A stretch of DNA of 64,000 bases, from positions 1 to 64,000 of the forward strand of contig LDAQ01000056.1 of assembly GCA_001028025.1 (NCBI GenBank). The letters are read 5' to 3'. Positions 8,752-17,705 of this stretch are shown here, piece by piece. Source of the DNA: Faecalicatena fissicatena (lineage in GTDB: Bacteria; Bacillota; Clostridia; Lachnospirales; Lachnospiraceae). Below the pieces are notes generated by a model. That model saw only the letters and a program-made list of their open reading frames with translations, searched no databases and had not been told where the DNA came from. Made by a program: the position numbers and the translations under genes. Each line of letters opens with the position of its first letter. Positions within the stretch are counted from its first letter, which is position 1.

Positions 8752-10092
8752 TTATTTCACCTGCTCAAACTTCGACTGCATTGCCTTTGTAACCGCCTGC
8801 GCATCTGTATCTCCTGCAATTACTTCCTGGAATTTGGCAGTCAGTTCATCGCTGACACCACTTGGCCATGCGTTGTTCAGATTGTAAATTGTAGACAGTC
8901 CATCGTATCTGGCCATATATTCCTGAATCATCTCGCGCTCATCTGAAAGGCTCTTGTGTACCGGAATGTTGTCATTGGATTCTGACCATGCCTCAAACAG
9001 CGGGGTGCCTTCTGTAAACCAGTAGCTCATAACTGCCTTTATTGCATCCTCATGCCCCTCATTTGCACCCGCAAAGATTCCTTCCGCCGGAGTCAGGTTG
9101 TATACAAGCTCTTCGTCCTTCTCATTAGACGGAAGCATGAAAATTCCTCTTTCAAACTCGGTAGCGCCGTCTGCCATCAGTGCCTCCCAGCCAAAGCTTC
9201 CGTCAAATGTCATTGCTGCCTTGCCGTCAATGAATGCCTGTCTTGCCTGATCGTGGGATAATCCCAGTGTATCTTCCATTACATATCCGTTGTCATACAG
9301 ATACTGATATTTCTCGATTGTTTCTTTCCATCCATCATCCGTAAACTTCGTCTCACCCGTATAAAGCTGGTCATCAAAATCAGGATTGTCATTGTAAATG
9401 CAGGATGCGCCCATCATGTATGTGCCGAACTGGATCACATAAGCATCCTTATCCCCCATAACAATCGGGGTAATGCCTTTCTCTTTTAAAGCGTCACAAC
9501 ATGCTATGAATTCATCCCAGTTCATCGGAACTTCTGATATCCCTGCTTCCTTAAAAAGCTCCTGATTATACCAGGTTGTTAGGAAACTGGACCCCAGAGG
9601 AACCGCATAATTCTTGTCGTCAAATGTAAAGGATTCGACCATATCTTCCCGGAAATCGCCGATACACTCCAGATCGCTCAGATCCAGGCAGTACCCCGCC
9701 TCCACCAGAGGTTCCGCCTGCTTGTCCGGCCACCATTCAAACATATCCGGGCCCTCGCCGCTTGCAAACTTCATCTGGATTGTAGATTTGTAGTTATCGC
9801 TCGGAAGCTCCTCCACTTCAATTTCAATGTTCGGGAACTGCTCATTGATCAGCTCCGGCAGTATCTCATTATAAAACTCATTTTCTCCGCCTGTGATGAA
9901 CATAAAGTTCAGGGTCACGTCATCCCCGTCATATGTAAACGCCGGATCCGTGCCGGAGGATGTCTGTTCTGTCTTTTCGGTCTCTTTTTTATCCCCCGCA
10001 TCGTCTTTCTTTTCATTTCCAGAACAACCTGTTAAAAGAGCCGTTCCTACCATACTCAGTACTAATAAACAACTGACTAACTTTTTCCTCAT
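8752..10092 (-). CDS. Sugar ABC transporter substrate-binding lipoprotein (family 1)
   Basis: A 446-residue extracellular solute-binding protein. The lipoprotein signal peptide ends in a lipobox, LLTGC, about residue 22, followed by a short charged, acidic linker. The mature part has the family 1 hallmarks FASGEGPDMFEWW and AFIDGKAAMTFDGSFGWEAL. The start MRKKLVSC was chosen over one six codons upstream because a GGGAG box lies 7-8 bases before it. It should capture an oligosaccharide for the two permeases at 14436-16144; no dedicated ATPase is encoded, so a shared MsmK-type ATPase elsewhere is likely. Its promoter carries the repeats described at 10131. Confidence 0.93.
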   Translation of the reverse strand: MRKKLVSCLLVLSMVGTALLTGCSGNEKKDDAGDKKETEKTEQTSSGTDPAFTYDGDDVTLNFMFITGGENEFYNEILPELINEQFPNIEIEVEELPSDNYKSTIQMKFASGEGPDMFEWWPDKQAEPLVEAGYCLDLSDLECIGDFREDMVESFTFDDKNYAVPLGSSFLTTWYNQELFKEAGISEVPMNWDEFIACCDALKEKGITPIVMGDKDAYVIQFGTYMMGASCIYNDNPDFDDQLYTGETKFTDDGWKETIEKYQYLYDNGYVMEDTLGLSHDQARQAFIDGKAAMTFDGSFGWEALMADGATEFERGIFMLPSNEKDEELVYNLTPAEGIFAGANEGHEDAIKAVMSYWFTEGTPLFEAWSESNDNIPVHKSLSDEREMIQEYMARYDGLSTIYNLNNAWPSGVSDELTAKFQEVIAGDTDAQAVTKAMQSKFEQVK

Positions 10093-10130
10093 TCTATTTC
10101 TCCCTTTCATCTAATATTCAGTTATCTGCA

Positions 10131-10197
10131 GTAACTTTTGTTAAGTTTATCCTAGCACGGGGCCGGTAACTTTTTTGATGAATCTGAGTAACTTTTT
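10131..10197 (-). promoter_or_regulatory. Activator-type promoter with three GTAAC boxes, upstream of the binding-protein gene
   Basis: On the plus strand GTAACTTTT occurs at 10131, 10166 and 10188, spaced 35 and 22 bp apart. Between the first two lies ATCCTAGCA, which on the minus strand reads TGCTAGGAT, an extended -10. The same boxes at the same spacings precede the permease genes at 16206. No good -35 is visible, as expected for a promoter that needs an activator. The YesN-type regulator encoded at 10957 is the obvious candidate, binding the direct repeat pair upstream of the -10. Confidence 0.75.
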
Positions 10198-10951
10198 ACT
10201 CCCCATCCGGCAATATGCCAAATACTTCGCAGGCAGTCCCGCAGAATATGTCCTCCTCCCAGCCAGGGTGCCTCTCCACAATGGTCCAGTACTTGGCAAG
10301 CTCTGTCGGTATCTGCAGAGGAGAATCCGATGAAAACATCACTTTCTTCCCGTCCAGCGCGCGAAGCGCCTCGTAGGTTTCCCCGATTCCGCAGCCGCTT
10401 GGTTCCAGATACACCTGCTCATATTCCTGCGCCAGATGTATGGCCTGGGCTGCATAAAAACCACTGCCCAGATGTGCAATCACCATCTTTACATCCGGGT
10501 ACAAGGCCGCGGCTTTTCTGAGTTTTTCCGGGTCGGCAAATGGAATCCCGTACCCGGTATGCACCATGACAGGAACCCCAAGCTTCCTGGCCGTCTCAAA
10601 CACAAACAGCCCATCTTCAGACTCCGGATTCACCGCATGGCTGACGGGCGTAAGCTTCAGACCGATAAATCCCAGCTCCCGTATACAGCGCCCGGCTTCT
10701 TCTGCATATTCCTCATGCCTGAAATGTGGATTAATCGAAGCCATGCCCCAGTAATTCCTGTTATTCCGGCAGAATTCGTATATCCTGTCATGGTACTGTC
10801 TTGTAATTTCCATATAAGGCCTGCCAATAAACGGCTGCACAATGCCGCCTGTGATCCCATATTTCCGGTTATTGACAAGCAGGTCTTCCTCCGTGTGTGC
10901 GCAGTCAAATATTACATCATCCCCCAGATGAGAGTGTGCATCCAGTATCAT
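10196..10951 (-). CDS. Amidohydrolase-2 family metal-dependent hydrolase
   Basis: A 251-residue TIM-barrel hydrolase of the PF04909 type. The metal site is visible as DAHSHLGDD at the N terminus, VMVHTGYG near residue 132, VIAHLGSG near residue 160 and MFSSDSPLQ near residue 212. Members include lactonases and decarboxylases acting on sugar-derived or aromatic acids. It lies between the response regulator and the binding-protein gene in the same orientation. A sugar-lactone hydrolase role in this locus would fit but is inference. The start has a GGAGG box seven bases upstream. Confidence 0.82.
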   Translation of the reverse strand: MILDAHSHLGDDVIFDCAHTEEDLLVNNRKYGITGGIVQPFIGRPYMEITRQYHDRIYEFCRNNRNYWGMASINPHFRHEEYAEEAGRCIRELGFIGLKLTPVSHAVNPESEDGLFVFETARKLGVPVMVHTGYGIPFADPEKLRKAAALYPDVKMVIAHLGSGFYAAQAIHLAQEYEQVYLEPSGCGIGETYEALRALDGKKVMFSSDSPLQIPTELAKYWTIVERHPGWEEDIFCGTACEVFGILPDGE

Positions 10952-10956
10952 GCTCT

Positions 10957-12474
10957 TTACCTCCTGTTTTTTCGGTACTCCTGCGGAGTCTCCCCGACAG
11001 CCTTTTTAAATACTTTGAAAAAATACTTTGGATTCGTATATCCGATTTCACTGGAAATATACTCAATACTGACTTCCGAACTCGTCAGCAGCTGTTTCGC
11101 ATGTTCGATCCTGATCTCCGTCAGATATTCATTAAAGCTGATGCCCTTCTCCTTTAACACGTTCCGGCAAATGGCGGGATTGACATAGATGCTTCCCGCA
11201 ATCATGGAAAGCGTAATCTTTCTGTTATAGTTTTTATGGATATAGCTGTCAATCAGAGCGAATAAATCCTGCCCGCTTTCTTCCTGCCCGCCCACCGACT
11301 GGAAAATCAATGCGATATAACCGGCAGTCTCCCGTTTCATTCTGTCCAGATTCTCATCAAACAGATATCTCGTGTCAAAATATCTCATGATATCATCTTT
11401 TTCTATGTTCTGTTCCTCTGCATATTCGTTCACCTTTTTCACCATGTATTCACACGTCTTGCGCACATCCCCCAGCGTAAACTGCGAAATGTCGATATTA
11501 TCAAAGAAACTGTCCATCACGGTCGTCACCTCGCCGGGATCGTACTTCATTCTGCCAAACCAGCTGTCCATGCACTCCGCGGAATAAATCATCCTGCTTT
11601 CCCCCGGCTCTTCAAAATACAGGATCTCCCTCTTTGTCCCCAGAAACAGGGCGCCAAGTGCTCTGTCATTATCTTTTCTGAGCGAATTTAATCTGTGAAT
11701 GCTTCTGGTCGTCCTGCTGATGACACAGACAATCGGTTCTTCCCGGAAGTTATCCACAAGAGTTTTCGCAATCTGTTCCGTTTTCAACTTGAGATAGCTT
11801 TCCCGCTCTTTCTCGGTGTACAACAATATAAAAAACTGGGATTTCTGCACCGTATTTTTTATCACCGCCCATCTCATGCTCTGGGCAGACTCCTGACAGA
11901 TCGAAAAACAGGTCTCATACGCCCCCCTTATTTTATGGTTCACGGATATCAGCCGTGCGTAAAGCTGTTCCGGGTAGTCACCTTCATTTAACGCCTGCCC
12001 GTCCGGGATTCCCATAATCAGATCCTGCAGCCCCCGGTTTTTGTCCTCCAGATCCAGCAGATGCATTTTGGCTTCAATCGTCTCGATCTGGCTTCGGCTC
12101 TCGATCTCTTCCACCGCCTTCTGCAGCTGCCTGCCAATCTCCTCCGAAGAAAATGGCTTGAGCACATATCCGATCACCCTGGATTCGATTGCCTTGTGCA
12201 TATATTCAAAATCCTTGAAACTGCTGATTACGATTACCGGCTGCTCCAGCCTGCTGTCCCTGAGCGTCTCTAAAAACTGTACTCCATCCATCTTATTCAT
12301 CTTCATATCGGTAATAATTATGTCAGGGTTTTTCTCTTTCACAAGTTCAAGCCCCTTCAGCCCGTTCTCAGCCTCCCCCACACATTCATACCGGCTGCCC
12401 TCTATATCACTGATTTTCTTAATCAGCCCTTTGCGGATAATCACTTCATCATCTATTACAATATAAGAATACAT
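10957..12474 (-). CDS. YesN-type response regulator with AraC DNA-binding domain
   Basis: A 505-residue regulator. The N-terminal receiver has the acidic pair Asp8/Asp9, the phospho-acceptor Asp56 in IIITDMKM and the conserved Lys near 106 (YVLKPF). A long middle region links to a C-terminal pair of AraC helix-turn-helices (SMIAGSIYVNPAICRNVLK and IEYISSEIGYTNPKYFFKVF). It is encoded 12 bp after its partner kinase. It should sense the locus sugar through that kinase and activate the two promoters with GTAAC repeats at 10131-10197 and 16206-16272, the only strongly matching sites seen in the locus. Confidence 0.92.
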   Translation of the reverse strand: MYSYIVIDDEVIIRKGLIKKISDIEGSRYECVGEAENGLKGLELVKEKNPDIIITDMKMNKMDGVQFLETLRDSRLEQPVIVISSFKDFEYMHKAIESRVIGYVLKPFSSEEIGRQLQKAVEEIESRSQIETIEAKMHLLDLEDKNRGLQDLIMGIPDGQALNEGDYPEQLYARLISVNHKIRGAYETCFSICQESAQSMRWAVIKNTVQKSQFFILLYTEKERESYLKLKTEQIAKTLVDNFREEPIVCVISRTTRSIHRLNSLRKDNDRALGALFLGTKREILYFEEPGESRMIYSAECMDSWFGRMKYDPGEVTTVMDSFFDNIDISQFTLGDVRKTCEYMVKKVNEYAEEQNIEKDDIMRYFDTRYLFDENLDRMKRETAGYIALIFQSVGGQEESGQDLFALIDSYIHKNYNRKITLSMIAGSIYVNPAICRNVLKEKGISFNEYLTEIRIEHAKQLLTSSEVSIEYISSEIGYTNPKYFFKVFKKAVGETPQEYRKNRR

Positions 12475-12486
12475 CAGCTCACCACC

Positions 12487-14265
12487 TTATCTGGTTTTAA
12501 ACGGCAGCCGGATCACAACTTCAAGTCCGCCGCTTTCTCTGTTATAAATTCCCAGGCCGTACTTGTCCGAATATACCAGCTTGATCCTCCGCTGAATATT
12601 TACAAGGCCAATACTGTTTCTCCGGCGTTCCAGTCCTTCCGATTCCGCAGCCTCCCTGATTTTCTCCCTGGTAATATTGCTGCGGATTTCTTCCAGTTCC
12701 CCAGGCGTAATAAACATACCGGCATTTTCCACGCGGATACACAGTTCACGACCCTCGGTCCATGCCTCAACTTTAATCCACCACGCATCCTCCTCACCAA
12801 TCAGACCGTGCTCAATAGAGTTTTCTACAAGCGGCTGGAGAATAAACTTCAGGACCCAGCATGTTTTCAGTTCCTTTGGTATTTCCTCTATAATATGGAT
12901 CTCATTATCAAAACGGATTTCCTGGATCTTAACATACTTGCGGATATTTTCCATCTCCGCCTCCAGCGTTTCCTCTGTACGTTCAAATTCCATACTGTAG
13001 TGCAGCATGTCCCCAAGAGACTTGGACATCATGGCAATCTTCCGGTTTCCATCCAGATCCGCAAGGCAGTTGATATTTTCCAGCGTATTAAACAAAAAAT
13101 GCGAATTAATCTGGGACATCAGGCCGTTCAGCTTTTCCTTGAGCAGATTGATCTCGCTGACATACTGCTCCTGGATCAGCTCATTAATCTTAATCACCAT
13201 CAGCTGGAATTTGTTGTATAGGATTCCGATTTCATCGTCCCTTTTCTGCAAGGCCGGGGTCAGTACGGGTTCCTCATCCGGTACTTTCAGCATCATGGCG
13301 GATAATTTCACGATTGGCTCTATAAAATGCCTTCCGATCACAAAAACAGATATAATAATGAACCCCACACAGACCAGCAGTAAAATGACCAGATTCATTA
13401 TATTTTTCTGGTATAACTCACTCAGTTCATCCACACCGTAACGTGAGACAATTTTCCAGTCATTTACGCTCAGAGTACGGAAAATGATACCGCCGTCTTT
13501 AATACCTATAATCCCGCTGCCCTTCTCCCTGATTCGGGCGGTCTCCTTCTCAGACAGTTCCATATCCCCCATAATTGTATATAAGGGCCTGCCCTCGCTG
13601 TCGAGAATCATGGCCTCGTTATCCAGCGCGGAATCGCTGTCCATTTCTTCCATAATATTGTTGTTGCAGACAACGGCAATATATCCCGTCCTCTGGCCCT
13701 TTTCATCCGCAACCGGACGGACCTCCAGTATATTTTTGCCGTTCACTCTCCTGCTCGGAGAATCCCAGAATGTCACAAGCTGATACAGATTTTCATCCCG
13801 CATCTTCCTGTACCAGTCGCTATCCTGAAAATTCTGCTCCAGATAAAACTCTTTTGTTTTTGTATAAGAATAGGTATATCCGCTCTCGGTGAACAGATAT
13901 ACCCCTTCCACATATTTATTATTACAGATCAGGTTGCTGCAGATATAAATATACTCTCTGTAGTTCGTAAGTCTCTGCATGGCGGTAATATCCGTATCGT
14001 TATACTCCATATCTGCAATAGACTGTATACAATATTTGTTATCATATCTGCTGTGTATCAGGGATGCCACCAGCTCGTCCACCTCCTGAAAGGCGGAATC
14101 AATCTGATAAACCGCCTTTTCCATTTCACTGTTGGCAATAATACTTGTCCTCTCATCATAGAACTGATAGAAACTTTTGATGTGCAGATAAAACAGGATC
14201 AGGACCGGTATAATAGAAACGCACAGTAGTCCCAGTGTAAACTTTGTTCTTAAACTTTTCTTCAT
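12487..14265 (-). CDS. YesM-type sensor histidine kinase
   Basis: A 592-residue membrane kinase. One transmembrane helix lies at residues 8-30 and a second near 285-305; the region between is an extracellular Cache-type sensor. A HAMP-like segment follows, then the His-kinase domain with the phospho-acceptor in QINSHFLFNTLENI, and an ATPase domain with QPLVENSIEHGL. This layout is that of the YesM/LytS family paired with YesN regulators and often tied to glycan-uptake loci. It has its own RBS (GGAGGT) and follows the permease genes after a 170-bp gap. Confidence 0.93.
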   Translation of the reverse strand: MKKSLRTKFTLGLLCVSIIPVLILFYLHIKSFYQFYDERTSIIANSEMEKAVYQIDSAFQEVDELVASLIHSRYDNKYCIQSIADMEYNDTDITAMQRLTNYREYIYICSNLICNNKYVEGVYLFTESGYTYSYTKTKEFYLEQNFQDSDWYRKMRDENLYQLVTFWDSPSRRVNGKNILEVRPVADEKGQRTGYIAVVCNNNIMEEMDSDSALDNEAMILDSEGRPLYTIMGDMELSEKETARIREKGSGIIGIKDGGIIFRTLSVNDWKIVSRYGVDELSELYQKNIMNLVILLLVCVGFIIISVFVIGRHFIEPIVKLSAMMLKVPDEEPVLTPALQKRDDEIGILYNKFQLMVIKINELIQEQYVSEINLLKEKLNGLMSQINSHFLFNTLENINCLADLDGNRKIAMMSKSLGDMLHYSMEFERTEETLEAEMENIRKYVKIQEIRFDNEIHIIEEIPKELKTCWVLKFILQPLVENSIEHGLIGEEDAWWIKVEAWTEGRELCIRVENAGMFITPGELEEIRSNITREKIREAAESEGLERRRNSIGLVNIQRRIKLVYSDKYGLGIYNRESGGLEVVIRLPFKTR

Positions 14266-14435
14266 TTTCCGTACCTCCGAGAATTCACCATGCTTCTATT
14301 GTAACATGCGCGCACACGGCAGAAAACATTACACTCCTGATATTTATTTCCACATCTTTCCTGCTTTACATCTGCCCGCGCCCCGGCAGTGCCATACTTT
14401 TTCGCCTGCTATATCCTGCACTGTTTAGGGCATCA

Positions 14436-15269
14436 TTATCCCTTCACCGCACCTACTGTAAGACCGCCTACAAACTGCTTCTGCAGGAAAGCATAGGCAA
14501 TCAGCATCGGAAGCGCACTTAAAAAGCATGCAGCAAACAGCATGGTCCACTGGGTCGGCTTCTGCATATCCCCGAGGAATGACAGCATAACCAGAGGCAG
14601 CGTCTTTTTCGTGGACGAGGATAAAAACAGCATGGACAGGAAAAAGTCATTCCATATCGGCACGCCCTGGGTAATTATAATAGAAGCCAGCACCGGTTTG
14701 GTCAGCGGGACTACTACTTGAAAAAATGTCTTCAGCCGGCCTGCCCCGTCAATCCGGGCAGCCTCCTCCAGGGCAAGCGGCACACCCGACTTCACAAAAT
14801 TTGTGTACACGAAGATAGAAAACGGAATCGATATCGTCACGTACATTACAATCGGAGCAATATAGCTGTTATTGATCTTAAAATACCGCATGATATTATA
14901 AATCGGAATAATTGACATCTGAGCCGAGATCATCATCCCTGCAAGGAAGAAGATCTGAAGAAATCCGCCCAGCCTTGTCTTCAGGCGTGCCAGCGCGTAG
15001 CCCGCCAGTGCTGCAACTACAAGTAGAATCGCCACACTGCTGAAGGTGGTAATCACACTGTTCTTCAGGGAACGGAAATAATGCATCTTCTCGAACGCCT
15101 CTTTATAGCTTTCCAGTGAAAATTCATTGAACAGCTGTAAAAAGGATGCGCCATTGTCTGGTGAACGAAAAGACCCCGACAGTGCGATCAATAGCGGAGA
15201 AAGCATGATAGCAAAAAACAGGACGATGACAATACTGAATATAATTTCTTTTTTTACAGACTTCTTCAT
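14436..15269 (-). CDS. Carbohydrate ABC transporter permease (MalG-like)
   Basis: A 277-residue inner-membrane permease with about six transmembrane helices. The EAA loop that contacts the ATPase reads EEAARIDGAGRLKTFFQVVVP near residue 185, the DGAG form typical of MalG-type subunits. Its start overlaps the stop of the upstream permease by one base, so the two are coupled. Together they form the channel for the sugar captured by the lipoprotein at 8752. Confidence 0.92.
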   Translation of the reverse strand: MKKSVKKEIIFSIVIVLFFAIMLSPLLIALSGSFRSPDNGASFLQLFNEFSLESYKEAFEKMHYFRSLKNSVITTFSSVAILLVVAALAGYALARLKTRLGGFLQIFFLAGMMISAQMSIIPIYNIMRYFKINNSYIAPIVMYVTISIPFSIFVYTNFVKSGVPLALEEAARIDGAGRLKTFFQVVVPLTKPVLASIIITQGVPIWNDFFLSMLFLSSSTKKTLPLVMLSFLGDMQKPTQWTMLFAACFLSALPMLIAYAFLQKQFVGGLTVGAVKG

Positions 15270-16144
15270 TATGCTTCCACCTCCCTCTTTTTAAAGAAAA
15301 ACAGAACAACGCACGATATTACAAGAATCAGGACAAAGGCCGATGCCGCCAGCGCCTCCGCCAGGCCGTACTGATATTCCACAAACGCCAGCTTGTAGAC
15401 GCTGTACATCAGTGTACTTGTGGAGGAACCCGGTCCGCCGCCTGTCAGTGTAAATACATAGTCAAAGGATTTGAATCCATTGATCAGCCCCAGCATTACA
15501 TTAATCGCAATGGTATTTGCCAGCATCGGGATTTTCACACGGAACAGTTCCTGATGCCATTTACATCCATCGATTTTGCAGGATTCAATCACTTCACCCG
15601 GAAGGTTCTGAAGCCCGGCCAGATAAATCAGGGTCATCGTTCCGGAGGTCTTCCACTGCTCCACGAAAGCACAGGCAATTAGTGCAGTCTTCGTACTTCC
15701 CAGCAGATTCGGCGCGGCTTCCGCTGCCCCGAAGATATCGAAAACATTGTAAATCATTCCATAGTAAGGTGCGTAGACATAGCTCCATATAAAAGCCACA
15801 ACAACCGTACTAAACAGCGCCGGTATGTAGAACACCGTCCGGAAGGCCCCCTTCATGCGCATCTTCATATTCAGGATAAATGCCAGCGTCAGTGCCAGGA
15901 CATTGCCGAATACAACAGTAAAGATCGTATAAACCCCCGTATTTTTCAGTGTGTTAATCAGCGTGCCGTCTTGTAATAAGTACTTAAAATTCTTCAGCCC
16001 CACGAAATTGTAATCGCCCACGCCGGACCAGTCTGTCAGGCCGTAAAAAAATGACATCAGAACCGGCAGTACCCAGAATATTAAATACAATAAAAGTGCC
16101 GGTATGAGAAAATAGTATAATGTTCTGTTCGTTTTCCTTTTCAC
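15269..16144 (-). CDS. Carbohydrate ABC transporter permease (MalF-like)
   Basis: A 291-residue permease with six predicted membrane helices. The EAA loop near residue 195 reads ESCKIDGCKWHQELFRVKIP. The start is GTG, with AGGAAGGGG nine bases upstream. It is the first gene after the regulated promoter at 16206-16272 and pairs with the following permease. The absence of an ATPase gene in the locus is common where one shared ATPase serves several importers. Confidence 0.91.
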   Translation of the reverse strand: MKRKTNRTLYYFLIPALLLYLIFWVLPVLMSFFYGLTDWSGVGDYNFVGLKNFKYLLQDGTLINTLKNTGVYTIFTVVFGNVLALTLAFILNMKMRMKGAFRTVFYIPALFSTVVVAFIWSYVYAPYYGMIYNVFDIFGAAEAAPNLLGSTKTALIACAFVEQWKTSGTMTLIYLAGLQNLPGEVIESCKIDGCKWHQELFRVKIPMLANTIAINVMLGLINGFKSFDYVFTLTGGGPGSSTSTLMYSVYKLAFVEYQYGLAEALAASAFVLILVISCVVLFFFKKREVEA

Positions 16145-16205
16145 CTCTTGTAACCCCTTCCTCTCTGAAATTTAGTTCGCATTTTGTATTTCCTTAGTAT
16201 CTGCA

Positions 16206-16272
16206 GTAACCTTTTGTAAGAATATCCTAGCATAGAGGAAGTAACTTTTTCTTTCCAAGTAAGTAACTTTTT
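16206..16272 (-). promoter_or_regulatory. Activator-type promoter with three GTAAC boxes, upstream of the permease genes
   Basis: GTAAC boxes start at 16206, 16241 and 16263 (spacing 35 and 22 bp), exactly as at 10131-10197. The minus-strand extended -10, TGCTAGGAT, is identical in both promoters and both share the CTGCAGTAAC edge. This conservation within otherwise different intergenic DNA marks a shared activator site, probably for the YesN-type regulator. Confidence 0.75.
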
Positions 16273-16426
16273 GTATAGGGGGCGCCTGCCCAAAGAGGGA
16301 GCTGAGCCGCAGCAAGGGAGACAAAGGCGGCCCCTTTTACTCAGGCGGCAGGGCACGCGGATCGCGGATGGTGTTGGAACGGGGAAGTAGCAGATTGGTA
16401 TGGGTATGCGGAAGTGTGTTAGTCTG
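16273..16426. other. GC-rich intergenic stretch without a recognisable feature
   Basis: This is the remainder of the 346-bp gap between the nitroreductase and permease genes. It holds short complementary GC-rich patches (GGCGCCTGCCC, GGCGGCAGGGC), but I see no coding potential, promoter or RNA gene. Confidence 0.4.
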
Positions 16427-16427
16427 G

Positions 16428-16475
16428 CAAAAAATACGGCAGGACATTTCCTAAGATGGAATTGACCTGCCTGTA
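16428..16475 (-). terminator. Intrinsic terminator after the nitroreductase gene
   Basis: On the minus strand ACAGGCAGG (16474-16466) pairs with CCTGCCGT (16443-16436), with one bulge, and ATTTTTT follows. It lies 16 bp beyond the nitroreductase stop. Confidence 0.7.
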
Positions 16476-16490
16476 TGGGTTATTATTAGA

Positions 16491-17285
16491 TTATTTTCTT
16501 ATGATGTGTCCACCGTGTCTTGGCACTGTCCTTTTATATGTGACCGCCGGATATCCCAGCAGCATACAGCAGGCAACGCCTTTTCCTTCGATTTCCAGCC
16601 ACTTTTTCAGGGCCGGGCTTGTGCTGATTACGCGCATCATATACCCGCTGTACAAAGCACCAAGACCATGTGCAACAGCCATGTTTTCGATATTCGCAGC
16701 CGCCAGCCCTCCATCCAGAGGATGATTGTCCGCTGATATGACTAGAAAAGCAGGGCAATTATAAAAGAAATTATCGTCCTTTGGATCCGCTTTCCACTTC
16801 TCATAAAACCGTTCAAATGTCTTAGCATACCTTGGAGCATCTTTTCGCAGTGACCGAAGGATATCGGGCATGTTCTCCCATACCAGCGCTTTAAATTCTT
16901 CCAGCTGATCCTGTATAAAAATAAACGTACATGCCTGCCGGTTTCTGGCCGTGGCAGTATAGCGTCCCGCATTCAGTATGTCTGTCACCTTTTCCCCTTC
17001 GATCTTTTCGGGTCTGTAATTGCGGATACTTCTCCTGAATTTGACGGCATGCAGCATATTTTCAGGACTGATATCAAATGTCTCCGGTACATATTCCTCC
17101 ACCTCATCCATCTCATATTCCGGTATAGCGACAGCCCGTACCGGACAGACTGCCACACAGTGTCCGCACTGAAAACACGGCCCCGAAAATTCAGCTTTTC
17201 CTTCTATAATATGTAAGGCTCCCACAGGACAGTCCGCCGCACATTTCCCGCATCCGATACACAAATCACGATTCATCTCTATCAT
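16491..17285 (-). CDS. Nitroreductase with N-terminal 2x[4Fe-4S] ferredoxin domain
   Basis: A 264-residue fusion. Residues 1-60 hold two [4Fe-4S] motifs (CIGCGKCAADCPVGAL and CFQCGHCVAVCPVRAV). Residues about 75-260 form an FMN-binding nitroreductase domain, beginning FRRSIRNYRPEKI and ending with the GYPAVTYKRT region. Such fusions take electrons from ferredoxin to reduce nitro compounds, quinones or other unsaturated substrates. A small ferredoxin gene lies divergently 230 bp away and could be its donor, which is inference. The physiological substrate is unknown. Confidence 0.9.
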   Translation of the reverse strand: MIEMNRDLCIGCGKCAADCPVGALHIIEGKAEFSGPCFQCGHCVAVCPVRAVAIPEYEMDEVEEYVPETFDISPENMLHAVKFRRSIRNYRPEKIEGEKVTDILNAGRYTATARNRQACTFIFIQDQLEEFKALVWENMPDILRSLRKDAPRYAKTFERFYEKWKADPKDDNFFYNCPAFLVISADNHPLDGGLAAANIENMAVAHGLGALYSGYMMRVISTSPALKKWLEIEGKGVACCMLLGYPAVTYKRTVPRHGGHIIRK

Positions 17286-17516
17286 CTTGCTCCTCCTTCC
17301 ATCATTTTACTTTTTCTTGTATTATACACCAGTTAAAAACCAGATACCAGCTTTCATATATCACTGTTCCTGCCGTTTTCTGTAATAAATTTCCTGCAAT
17401 TACTGTATTTCTTCGGATTACAGGGCAATACTATAGTCATGCAAGGCCGCTGGAACAATCACCCATGTCTTCCAGCCGATACCGTGCAGATTCACTACGA
17501 AAGGAGACTTATTTAC

Positions 17517-17702
17517 ATGAATGCAGCAATTGACAGAGAAGGATGTATATCATGCGGACTCTGCGCCGCTACCTGCCCGGAAGTATTCCGTATGGCAGAT
17601 GACGGCCTGGCAGAGGTCTACAGCGAAATAACCCCGGAATTAGAAGATACCGCAGAAGAAGCAGCAGAAAACTGCCCCGTCAACGTTATCAGTGTTGATT
17701 AG
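17517..17702 (+). CDS. Small [4Fe-4S] ferredoxin
   Basis: A 61-residue ferredoxin with a single cluster: CISCGLCAATCPEVF supplies three cysteines and ENCPVNVI the fourth. The intervening acidic region is typical of monocluster ferredoxins of Clostridia and Thermotoga. The start MNAAIDREG follows AAAGGAGA by about nine bases; longer in-frame starts lack an RBS. It carries low-potential electrons in the cytoplasm. It stands alone, divergent from the nitroreductase, and its stop lies only a few bases before the long fold-back element at 17706. Confidence 0.9.
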   Translation: MNAAIDREGCISCGLCAATCPEVFRMADDGLAEVYSEITPELEDTAEEAAENCPVNVISVD

Positions 17703-17705
17703 AGA

